Part shown: positions 7,233 through 14,513 of the stretch, one piece after another
Numbering within the stretch: position 1 is the first letter of the stretch
Layout of the letters: every line of letters begins with the position of its first letter
Assembly (NCBI GenBank): GCA_036271015.1
Contig: DATBBL010000044.1
Location: 1 to 25,326, forward strand
Source of the DNA: DASUAS01 sp036271015
GTDB taxonomy: Bacteria; Actinomycetota; Acidimicrobiia; IMCC26256; DASPTH01
Direction of reading: 5' to 3'
DNA: 25,326 nucleotides
Program-made: the position numbers and the translations under genes
Notes under the pieces: model-generated
What the model was told of the DNA's origin: nothing
The model's database searches: none
The model's input: only the letters and a program-made list of their open reading frames with translations

Positions 7233-7310
7233 GGCGTCCGGAGCGCAGCGGAAGACGCTCGCCCAGCTGATGGCGGCGAGCGGGGGTCCCGACTCGCAGA
7301 GAGTGAGTGC

Positions 7311-8102
7311 ATGCAGATGGCCCGGCTCACCGGCGAGCGTCCCATGGCGGGTGCCACGCCCGACTCGCTCCTCGCGTTCCACGATGCCGGGTACCGGGAG
7401 ATGTGCGAACGGCTCGGTCCGGGGACCGTCCTCGATGTCGGCTGCGGCGTGGGCGACCAGACCGCCCGCCTCGCCGGGTTGGGCCGGCTGGTGATCGGGG
7501 TGGACTACGACCCCGCGACCGCGGTCGATGCCGCCCGCGAGTGGAGCCCCGAAGGGCTGCGCTTCGCGGCCATGGACGGCGGCCGCATCGGTGCCCGCGC
7601 ACGGTCGGTCGACTGGGTCTGCTCCTCGCACATCATCGAGCACTTCGACGCCCCGGAACAGCACGTCGCCGAGCTGGCGCGCGTCGTAGCCGCCGACGGC
7701 ACCGCGTTGGTCATCACGCCCAACCGCCCGGCCGACTTCGAGAACCCCTTCCATGTCTCCTTGTTCGAGGCACCCGAGCTCGAGTCGCTGCTCGCGCTCT
7801 TCTTCCACGAGGTCACCGTGCAGGGCCTCGAAGGATCGCCGGAGCTGCACGCGGACTTCGCGCAACGGCGGGCCAGCGGCGAGAAGCTGCTGCGGCTCGA
7901 CCCGTTCAAGCTGCGACAGAAGATGCCGCGGCGCTGGTACGTGTGGGGCTACGAGCGCGTCCTGCCCGTCGTGTACCGGGCGCTCGGGTCGTCGCGCACC
8001 GGCATCGGCTCGGGCCTCGACGAGTCGCACTTCTTCCTGACCGACGTGGTCACGCCCACCACCCCGGGGCTGTTCGCGGTCGCCCGGCGGCCGCGCACCT
8101 GA
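7311..8102 (+). CDS. Class I SAM-dependent methyltransferase (type 11)
   Basis: Cytosolic SAM-dependent methyltransferase (263 aa). Motif I VLDVGCGVGDQTARL lies near residue 46, motif II VIGVDYDP follows, and SSHIIEHFDAPEQHVAEL is the post-II segment common in glycan- and lipid-modifying members of Pfam Methyltransf_11. ALVITPNRP is motif III. The C-terminal 90 residues (PRRWYVWGYERVLPVVYRALG) are more specific and probably recognise the acceptor. The start is taken as ATG 7311; ATG 7317 and ATG 7344 are in frame and possible. It stands alone on the plus strand, divergent from GT4 and convergent with the acyltransferase. Context suggests methylation of a surface-glycan sugar. Confidence 0.88.
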   Translation: MQMARLTGERPMAGATPDSLLAFHDAGYREMCERLGPGTVLDVGCGVGDQTARLAGLGRLVIGVDYDPATAVDAAREWSPEGLRFAAMDGGRIGARARSVDWVCSSHIIEHFDAPEQHVAELARVVAADGTALVITPNRPADFENPFHVSLFEAPELESLLALFFHEVTVQGLEGSPELHADFAQRRASGEKLLRLDPFKLRQKMPRRWYVWGYERVLPVVYRALGSSRTGIGSGLDESHFFLTDVVTPTTPGLFAVARRPRT

Positions 8103-8117
8103 CCCCGGCCGGGGTCA
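8100..8117. terminator. Perfect 18-bp palindrome containing both convergent stop codons
   Basis: TGACCCCGGCCGGGGTCA: the TGA of the plus-strand methyltransferase and the TGA of the minus-strand acyltransferase form the ends of a perfect palindrome with a 12-bp C4G2C2G4 core. It can form a hairpin in either transcript and may act as a bidirectional terminator or 3'-end protector. There is no U-tract. Confidence 0.5.
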
Positions 8118-10361
8118 CCGGGCCCGGAGGTGCCGGGTGTCGTAGAGGATCGTGTTCTCGTCGGGCTCGGGATCGGTGCCGTCGGCGATCTGCTTGATCT
8201 GCGGCGCGAGCCAGTTGTCGACGAACGTCGCACCCTCCGGCGAGAAGTGGACGCCGTCGTCGCGCACGGTGATCCCGTTGATCTGCTCGGCGTACTTGCC
8301 GCCGGGCGACACGTAGCGGTTGAGGTCGAGGAGCGTGTAACGACCGGGATGGGCCTCCTCGAACTGCCGGAACAGCGTGTTGATCCGGTCGACCCGCCAC
8401 GGGTCGTACTCCGGCCACGAGCGCCCCTCCTCGCCCGCCCGCTCGACGTGCTGGAAGAACGGCGTGGTGAGCAGCACCACCTTGGCGCCGGTGGATCCCA
8501 TGGCGGCGGTCGCCTCGTCGAGCTCGTGCAGGAAATAGGTGTCGTACTCGACGGTGCCGAAGCGGAGCACCTCGCCGTCGACCATGCGGTCGGGGACGTC
8601 CCAGGCACCGACCAGGATCACCACGACGTTGGGCTGGAACGCGTGGAGGTCACGGACCCAGCGGCTCCGCCAGTCGCAGCCGGGGTCGATCGGCTCGACC
8701 TCCCCGCCCTCGATGACCGCGCCCTGCGAGAGCAGCCCACAGCCCAGCTCGCCGCGGTTCCACACCGCGAGCCCGTTGGCCGGGCCGGCCTGGGCGAACC
8801 CGAGGCCGAGCGTGCCCGCCACCGAGTCCCCCACCAGGAGCACCTTCGCCGGAGTGGCGGCCGCGGGCGGCGCGCCCGCGGCGCCGGCGGCGGCGGTGGC
8901 GGCGGCCGCCGGGCCCGTCGGCGGCGCGACGGCCGCCGGCTTCTGGTGGTTGGCGCGCGACAGGGCGCGCAGGGTCTGGTCGGCGACGGACTCGGAGCCA
9001 CCGGTGGTGGCGGCGAAGACGGCGACCACGAGCGCGAGCACCGCCACCGGGATGACGAGTCGCGGCTTCGGCAGGCGCAGGCGCTTCTCACGGATCGGCA
9101 GCTCGATGAGGTAGTAGGACACCGCCGCGAACGCGACGCTGACGGCGAGGCGGAGCGCCAGGAGCTCGGTCCCGTGCAGGCCGGTGCGGGCGCCGGTCAG
9201 CCAGAGGTACACCGGCCAGTGCCACAGGTACAGGCCGTAGGAGATGCGCCCGACCCAGCGGAGGGGCGAGAGCGACAGCACCGCGCCGAGCGCGCCGCGA
9301 TCGGGCTGCACCACCGACACGATGACCGCGGCGACGGCGATCGCGGCGAGCAGGAACCCACCGCGGTACAGGTCGTCGGTGCGCTCCGACATCCGCGACC
9401 ACAACCAGATCGTGTACGCGGCCCCGACCAGCGCCGCGACCCGCACCGCGATTCGGGCCCGTTGCGTCCGGATGGGCCCGTGCACGAAGAGCAGGATGCC
9501 GACGACCGCGCCGATGAGGAGCGACTGCGCGCGGGTGTCGGTGCCGTAGTACACGCGGGACGGATCCTGGCCCGGGTGGTAGAGCACGGCCATCAGCACC
9601 GCCGAGCCCGCGATCATCAGCACGGACGCCACGAGCAGCGCCCGCACCGACTTCCGCCACCACAGCAGGAAGCACACGATGAGCGGCCAGACCAGGTAGA
9701 ACTGCTCCTCGATCGCCAACGACCACATGTGCTTCAACGGCGAGGGCTGCGAGAACTGCGCGAAGTACGACTGGCCGGAGAAGATGAAGCGCCAGTTCGC
9801 GACGTACCCGAGCGCGGCGAGCGAGTCGCTGCGGATGGCGTCGACCTCTCCCGGCGCCGCGAACAGCGCGGTGTAGGTCACGATGCCGGCCATCACGACG
9901 AACAGCGCCGGCAGCAGCCGTCGGGCTCGCCGCAGCCAGAAGCCCTGCAGGTCGATGCGCCGCTTCTGATGCCATTCCGCGATCAGCAACGACGTGATCA
10001 GGAAGCCGCTCAGCACGAAGAACGCGTCGACGCCCAGGTAGCCGCCGACCATCCAGGACTCACCGGCGTGGTAGAGGAGCACCGCCGCCACCGCGAAGGC
10101 GCGGATCCCGTCGAGCGCGGGCTGGTAGCCGAGACCGGGCGCCGCATGCCCCCGGCCGCCCCCGTTCGGCGCCCCCGCCGGGGCGGTGTGGCGCCCCGCG
10201 GCGTCCGTCGCGACCGGGTCGCGCGTCGCCTCGAAGAGCGTGCGTGCCAGAGGAAGCCTCCCGGGCGCTGGGGAGCGGGGTCCGCTGCCGCACGTGAGAA
10301 TATGCGCCCGACGCCGACCCCGTCGTGCAACGGTTCGGCGGGGGGCCACTGGTATCGTCAC
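8115..10361 (-). CDS. Acyltransferase-3 (OafA/YrhL-like) with C-terminal SGNH domain
   Basis: Integral membrane O-acyltransferase that moves acetyl or other acyl groups from the cytoplasm to an extracytoplasmic glycan. The AT3 domain (about residues 80-440 from GTG 10361) has about 10 TM segments and the R-X10-H motif (R87, H98), plus FFVLSGFLI and WSLAIEEQFYLVWP. An Ala/Pro-rich linker (about 478-504) leads to an extracytoplasmic SGNH domain with GDSV (S513) and a D702-x-x-H705 pair. The block III Asn is replaced in GAWD, as I recall for many AT3-fused SGNH domains. This two-domain layout matches characterised O-acetylases such as Salmonella OafA. The start is uncertain: GTG 10361 and 10349 leave an unusual 60-80-residue disordered head and touch the divergent gene; CTG 10250 with GGGAGG is discussed in findings. 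Confidence 0.92.
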   Translation of the reverse strand: MTIPVAPRRTVARRGRRRAHILTCGSGPRSPAPGRLPLARTLFEATRDPVATDAAGRHTAPAGAPNGGGRGHAAPGLGYQPALDGIRAFAVAAVLLYHAGESWMVGGYLGVDAFFVLSGFLITSLLIAEWHQKRRIDLQGFWLRRARRLLPALFVVMAGIVTYTALFAAPGEVDAIRSDSLAALGYVANWRFIFSGQSYFAQFSQPSPLKHMWSLAIEEQFYLVWPLIVCFLLWWRKSVRALLVASVLMIAGSAVLMAVLYHPGQDPSRVYYGTDTRAQSLLIGAVVGILLFVHGPIRTQRARIAVRVAALVGAAYTIWLWSRMSERTDDLYRGGFLLAAIAVAAVIVSVVQPDRGALGAVLSLSPLRWVGRISYGLYLWHWPVYLWLTGARTGLHGTELLALRLAVSVAFAAVSYYLIELPIREKRLRLPKPRLVIPVAVLALVVAVFAATTGGSESVADQTLRALSRANHQKPAAVAPPTGPAAAATAAAGAAGAPPAAATPAKVLLVGDSVAGTLGLGFAQAGPANGLAVWNRGELGCGLLSQGAVIEGGEVEPIDPGCDWRSRWVRDLHAFQPNVVVILVGAWDVPDRMVDGEVLRFGTVEYDTYFLHELDEATAAMGSTGAKVVLLTTPFFQHVERAGEEGRSWPEYDPWRVDRINTLFRQFEEAHPGRYTLLDLNRYVSPGGKYAEQINGITVRDDGVHFSPEGATFVDNWLAPQIKQIADGTDPEPDENTILYDTRHLRAR
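8866..8937 (-). other. Low-complexity Ala/Pro linker between AT3 and SGNH domains
   Basis: GCC/GGC-rich simple sequence encodes PPTGPAAAATAAAGAAG and similar Ala/Pro runs joining the membrane and extracytoplasmic domains. Length variation between strains would be expected. Confidence 0.6.
10297..10302 (-). promoter_or_regulatory. Candidate -10 (TATTCT) for the acyltransferase, if it starts at CTG 10250
   Basis: TATTCT is one of the few AT-rich hexamers in this region. It lies downstream of GTG 10349/10361 but upstream of GGGAGG (10262-10257) and CTG 10250, so it makes sense only with the shorter start. Confidence 0.3.
10353..10358 (+). promoter_or_regulatory. Extended -10 (TGG-TATCGT) for the GT-C operon
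   Basis: TATCGT, preceded by TGG, lies 8 nt before the in-frame GTG 10367, which becomes a leaderless start. This is the clearest promoter candidate for the block B operon (10367-17472). Confidence 0.5.
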
Positions 10362-10366
10362 CCGGC

Positions 10367-11725
10367 GTGGGAGCTTCTCGACGCTTCCTCACGCGGCTCA
10401 TCCTGATCACCGCGGGGGCGGCCGCCTGGCGGGTCTATTACATCGTCGGTCCTGTGCTGTCGCGCATCCCGCACCTCGGCGTGGACGACGAGTTCTTCTA
10501 CAGCGCCCAGGCCCGCCTGGTCGCCGACGGCAAGGGCTTCCTCAACCCGTTCGGGTACTTCGCGCCGATCGGCAGCCCGGCGCACCGCATCTTCCCCACC
10601 GCGGTGCATCCGCCGCTGTACACCCTCTACCTCGCGGTCCCCGCCAAGCTCGGCCTCTCGACCCCGGCGGAGCAACGCGTGTTCACCGCGCTCCTCGGCG
10701 TCGGCACCGTCTTCCTGATCGGGATCCTGGCCCGGCGCCTCGCCGGCGACCGCGTCGGGCTCATCGCCGCCGCGCTGGCCGCCCTCTCCCCCGCGCTGTG
10801 GTCGAACGACTCGATGCTGGGCCTCGAATCGCTCTACGGCATCCTCGTCGTGCTCGCACTGCTCGCCCTCTACGCGTTCTGGAAGACGCCGAACCTCTGG
10901 CGGGTCGCGCTCCTCGCGCTGTGGCTGGCCCTGGCGACGCTCACCCGCTCCGAGGGCATCATCCTGTTCGCGTTCCTCGCGTTGCCCGCGATCATGCTGG
11001 TGCGCGGTGTCACGCGCGTCATGCGCTGGAAGATGCTCGCCACCGTCGCCGCGGTCGGCGTCGTGATCGTCGGGCCGTGGGTGGTGCGCAACCTCACCAC
11101 GTTCGAGAAACCCACCGTGCTCGGCACCGGGTTCGGGTGGGTCCTGCTCGACGGGAGCTGCGACACGACCTATTACGGATCCAAGCTCGGCTACTGGGAC
11201 GACAGCTGCGCGCTCAAGAACTACCCGCCCCACCTGGAAGAGTCGCTCGTCGACGCGCGCGCCCGCACCAAGGCGATCCACTACATCGAGCACCACAAGG
11301 CGCGCGTGCCCATCGTCGTCGCCGCCCGCGTCGGCCGGGTGTTCGAGCTGTACAAGCCGATCCAGAACGTGGAGCTCAACCAGGTCGGCGAACGGCGCGG
11401 TGACGTCGCGTCGTGGGCCATCCTCATCGGCTACTACCTGCTCCTGCCGTGGGCGATCGCCGGGCTGGTGGTGCTCCGGCGCCGCCGGATCCCGATCTTC
11501 CCGTTCCTGGCCATCGTCGCCGCCACCACGTTCACGGTGGCGACGAGCTTCGGGATCACCCGGTACCGGGCGCCGGTCGACGTGATCATGCCGTTGCTGG
11601 CCGCCGTCGCGATCGACGCCGCCATCCGCTGGTTCGGCCATCGGCGCGACGCGGCGGACGCGCCGGTCCCCGCACCCGAACCCGCGGCACCGGAGGCGCT
11701 CCCGACCGGCGCGCCCGCGCCATGA
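10367..11725 (+). CDS. GT-C membrane glycosyltransferase (GT39/ArnT-like), paralog 1 of 3
   Basis: Polytopic glycosyltransferase (452 aa) expected to use a polyprenyl-phosphate sugar on the outer face of the membrane. TM1 is followed by the acidic loop motif VDDEFFYSAQA (D40, D41), then HPPLYTLYLA (H81), both hallmarks of GT39/GT83-type GT-C enzymes. WSNDSMLGLESLYG marks a further conserved loop. A loop motif with C265 and C281 (SCDTTYYG, then LGYWDDSC) recurs in the next two genes, as does YIEHHKARVPIVVAARVGR. The C-terminal tail is Pro/Ala-rich. The start at GTG 10367 is preferred to GTG 10325 because TGGTATCGT lies 8 nt upstream. Its stop overlaps the next start (ATGA 11722-11725). Family is firm; sugar and acceptor are unknown. 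Confidence 0.9.
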   Translation: MGASRRFLTRLILITAGAAAWRVYYIVGPVLSRIPHLGVDDEFFYSAQARLVADGKGFLNPFGYFAPIGSPAHRIFPTAVHPPLYTLYLAVPAKLGLSTPAEQRVFTALLGVGTVFLIGILARRLAGDRVGLIAAALAALSPALWSNDSMLGLESLYGILVVLALLALYAFWKTPNLWRVALLALWLALATLTRSEGIILFAFLALPAIMLVRGVTRVMRWKMLATVAAVGVVIVGPWVVRNLTTFEKPTVLGTGFGWVLLDGSCDTTYYGSKLGYWDDSCALKNYPPHLEESLVDARARTKAIHYIEHHKARVPIVVAARVGRVFELYKPIQNVELNQVGERRGDVASWAILIGYYLLLPWAIAGLVVLRRRRIPIFPFLAIVAATTFTVATSFGITRYRAPVDVIMPLLAAVAIDAAIRWFGHRRDAADAPVPAPEPAAPEALPTGAPAP

Positions 11726-13071
11726 CGCTCACGACCGAGCGCGACGACGAGACGGCACCGCCGAGCATCACCGACGACCCGCCGGCCCGGTCGCGCCACT
11801 TCGGTGCCTGGCTGGCGGTGATCTGCGGCGTCGCCGCGCTGGTGCGCTTCCTCAACGTCTTCTGGTGGCGACCCACCACCAACACCCCCGGCTACCACGG
11901 CTACAAGCTCGGCGGCGACGCCTTCTACTACCACTGGCAGGCGAACGCGCTGGCCAAGGGCGCGTGGTTCGTCGACCCGTACGTCTGGCACTTCCTCGGC
12001 GGCCGCGAGCGCCCGAGCGCGACGCATCCGCCGCTCTACGTCACGTACCTGGCGGTGTGGTCGCGCCTCGGCCTCGACACCGTCACCTGGCACCGGGTCG
12101 CCTCGTGCTTCCTGGGCATCGCCGCGGTCGCGGTGATCGGCCTCGTCGGGCGGAAGCTGGGCGGGAACGCGGTGGGCCTGGTGGCCGCCGGGCTGGCGGC
12201 GGTCTACCCCGAGATCTGGATCAACGACGGCATGCTGCTGTCGGAATCCATGGCGATCCTCATGACCGCGGTGATGCTCTACACCGTCTACGTCTTCGTC
12301 CGCCGTCCGACGATGCGCACCGCGCTGCTGATGGGCCTGGCCTGCGGGGTGACCGCGTTGAGCCGCACCGAGCTCACGCTGCTGTTCCCCCTGGTGGTGA
12401 TCCCGCTCGCGCTGCTCGCCCGCACCCTGTCGCTCAAGGAGCGCGTGAAGCTGGCCGCGGTCGCGTGCATCGTCGGGGGGCTCGTGCTCCTGCCCTGGAT
12501 CGGCTTCAACTACAGCCGCTTCGAGGAGACCACCACGATGACGAGCGCCACCGGCGCGGCGTTGTCGGCGGCGAGCTGTGACGAGGTCTACTACGGCAAG
12601 TACATCGGTTATTACGCGAACTGCTTCCAGGGTCCGTGGCCGAAGGCGTCGCTCGACGAGTCGCAACGTGACGTGGTCCCGCGCAAGCAGGCCGTCGCCT
12701 ACATCAAGTCGCACAAGCGCCGGCTCCCGCTGGTGGTGGCCGCCCGGGTCGGGCGCCTGTGGGGCTTCTTCAAGCCCGGCCAGACCACCGCGCTCGACTG
12801 GTGGCTCGAGGGCCGCGGTCGCGCGCCGAGCTGGATCGGGCTGTTCTCCTACTACGCGCTCCTGCCGTTCGCCATCGGCGGCCTGGTGGTGATGCGTCGC
12901 CGGAAGGTGCCGATCCTGCCCCTCCTGGCCCTCGCCGCCATCGCCACGTTCGCGGCCGCGCTCACCTTCGGCGTCACCCGCTACCGGGCGCCGGCCGAAG
13001 TCGCGGTCGTGCTCGCCGCCGCCATGGGGATCGTCGCCGCCAGCCGCCGGCTGTTCCGGGTGCACGCGTGA
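11722..13071 (+). CDS. GT-C membrane glycosyltransferase (GT39/ArnT-like), paralog 2 of 3
   Basis: Second tandem paralog (449 aa). A 25-residue acidic head precedes TM1. The catalytic-loop motif is LGGDAFYYHWQANALAKG (D66), followed by THPPLYVTYLA (H102) and IWINDGMLLSES. The two-cysteine loop is SCDEVYYGKYIGYYANC (C286, C301), one residue shorter than in its neighbours. The conserved YIKSHKRRLPLVVAARVGR and GVTRYRAPAEV segments close the enzyme. A longer same-frame ORF begins upstream inside the previous gene, but ATG 11722, which overlaps that gene's TGA, is the sensible start. It is coupled to paralog 3 by GTGA at 13068-13071. It shares exact DNA stretches with paralog 3, pointing to duplication or gene conversion. 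It probably adds a related sugar residue or acts on a different position of the same glycan. Confidence 0.9.
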   Translation: MTLTTERDDETAPPSITDDPPARSRHFGAWLAVICGVAALVRFLNVFWWRPTTNTPGYHGYKLGGDAFYYHWQANALAKGAWFVDPYVWHFLGGRERPSATHPPLYVTYLAVWSRLGLDTVTWHRVASCFLGIAAVAVIGLVGRKLGGNAVGLVAAGLAAVYPEIWINDGMLLSESMAILMTAVMLYTVYVFVRRPTMRTALLMGLACGVTALSRTELTLLFPLVVIPLALLARTLSLKERVKLAAVACIVGGLVLLPWIGFNYSRFEETTTMTSATGAALSAASCDEVYYGKYIGYYANCFQGPWPKASLDESQRDVVPRKQAVAYIKSHKRRLPLVVAARVGRLWGFFKPGQTTALDWWLEGRGRAPSWIGLFSYYALLPFAIGGLVVMRRRKVPILPLLALAAIATFAAALTFGVTRYRAPAEVAVVLAAAMGIVAASRRLFRVHA

Positions 13072-14513
13072 CCGACACCCGCTCGGCCGCCACGCCCGCG
13101 CCGGACGTCGACGCCGAGTCGCAACCGCCCGCGCCGTCCCGGCGCGACCGGCGCCGGTTCGCCTTCGGGGTCGTCGGCGTCACCCTGTTCGCGCTCGCCG
13201 TGCGCGTCACGTGGGTGCTCGTGGCGCGTCGCAACTTCCCGCTGAAGGGCGACGACTACTACTACCACTGGCAGGCGAACGCGCTCGCGGACGGTCTCGG
13301 GTTCCTCAACCCGTTCTCGTGGAAGGCCCTCGGCCGCATCGACCCCAGCGCGGCGCATCCGCCCTTGTACTCGATGTACCTCGCGGTGATCTCGTGGTTC
13401 GGGGGCACGTCGCCGCTCGCGCACCGGCTGGCGTCGTGCGTGCTCGGGGCGGCCGCGATCGGCGTCGTCGCGCTGGTGGCGCGCCGCATCGCCGGCGAGC
13501 GGGCGGGGATCATCGCCGGGCTGCTCGGCGCGGTCTACCCCATGCTCTGGATCAACGACGGCATGCTCATCTCCGAGTCGATGTACGTGCTCGTCATCGC
13601 GCTGGTGCTGCTCGCGGCGTACCGGCTCTGGAGCACGCGCAGCCGGCTCGACGCCCTGTTCCTCGGTGCCACCATCGGCCTCGCCTGCCTGACCCGGCCC
13701 GAGGCGATCATGCTCGTGCCCTTCATCGGCCTCCCGTTCCTCTTCCTCGGCGGCGGCTGGCGACCGCGCCTCCTCCCTGCCTTCCTGGTGGCGCTGGCCT
13801 GCCTCGTGGTCATCCTCCCGTGGTGGGTCCGCAACCTGACGACGTTCGAGGACCCGGTGTTCCTCGCCACCGGCCACGGGAGCGTGCTCCAGATCGCCAA
13901 CTGCGACGACACGTACCACGGCGCGCTGCTCGGCTACTGGGACATCAACTGCCTCACCGCCGACCGGCCACCGGCCACCGCCGAGCAGCGGAAGCTGCAG
14001 CGGAGCACCAAGGTGCCCGGGCTCGTGTACCTGATCGCCCAGGACCCGCGCGACGAGTCGATTCCCGACGCCACCGCGCGCGACAAGGCCCTCCACTACA
14101 TCAGGCACCACTTGACGCGTGCACCGATCGTGGCCCTGGCGCGGGTCGGTCGTGTGTGGGGCGTCTACCGCGTCAGCCAGGAAGTGAGCCTCGACACGTT
14201 CTTCGAGCGGCGCGGCAAGTGGCCGTCGTGGTCGGGGACGTGGATGTACTACGGGCTGGTGGCGCTGTCGGTGTATGCGCTCGTCGTGATGCGCAAGCGC
14301 CGGGTGCCCATCTCGCCGATGATCGCCATCGTGGCGATGGTGACCGTCACCGCCGCCATCTCCATCGGCATCACCCGGTACCGGGTCGGCGCCGACGTGA
14401 TGCTCGTCGTCCTGGGCGGCGTCGGGGTGGACGCGCTGTGGCGTCGCGTCGAGGCGCGGCGGCGCGGCCGCCGGCCGGTCCCGCACCCCGAGGGTGAGCT
14501 CGTGGCGCCGTGA
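13068..14513 (+). CDS. GT-C membrane glycosyltransferase (GT39/ArnT-like), paralog 3 of 3
   Basis: Third tandem paralog (481 aa). The N-terminal 30 residues are Pro/Arg-rich and cytoplasmic. The catalytic loop is KGDDYYYHWQANALADG (D62, D63), then AHPPLYSMYLA (H97) and LWINDGMLISESMY. The two-cysteine loop is NCDDTYHGALLGYWDINC (C279, C295), followed by an insert of about 40 residues not present in paralogs 1 and 2, then YIRHHLTRAPIVALARVGR and GITRYRVGADV. GTG 13068 is the start because it overlaps the previous TGA. The stop overlaps the next GTG (14510). Closest by eye to paralog 2. Donor presumably a lipid-linked sugar. Confidence 0.9.
   Translation: MTDTRSAATPAPDVDAESQPPAPSRRDRRRFAFGVVGVTLFALAVRVTWVLVARRNFPLKGDDYYYHWQANALADGLGFLNPFSWKALGRIDPSAAHPPLYSMYLAVISWFGGTSPLAHRLASCVLGAAAIGVVALVARRIAGERAGIIAGLLGAVYPMLWINDGMLISESMYVLVIALVLLAAYRLWSTRSRLDALFLGATIGLACLTRPEAIMLVPFIGLPFLFLGGGWRPRLLPAFLVALACLVVILPWWVRNLTTFEDPVFLATGHGSVLQIANCDDTYHGALLGYWDINCLTADRPPATAEQRKLQRSTKVPGLVYLIAQDPRDESIPDATARDKALHYIRHHLTRAPIVALARVGRVWGVYRVSQEVSLDTFFERRGKWPSWSGTWMYYGLVALSVYALVVMRKRRVPISPMIAIVAMVTVTAAISIGITRYRVGADVMLVVLGGVGVDALWRRVEARRRGRRPVPHPEGELVAP

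Noticed and set aside
8130..10406. 758-codon plus-strand open frame opposite the AT3-SGNH gene
   Set aside because: Arg/Glu/His/Val-rich shadow without motifs; the minus strand shows unmistakable AT3 and SGNH motifs.
11413..11721. In-frame N-terminal extension of GT-C paralog 2
   Set aside because: It overlaps the end of paralog 1 in another frame and is Arg/Pro-rich; ATG 11722 with the ATGA overlap is a far better start.
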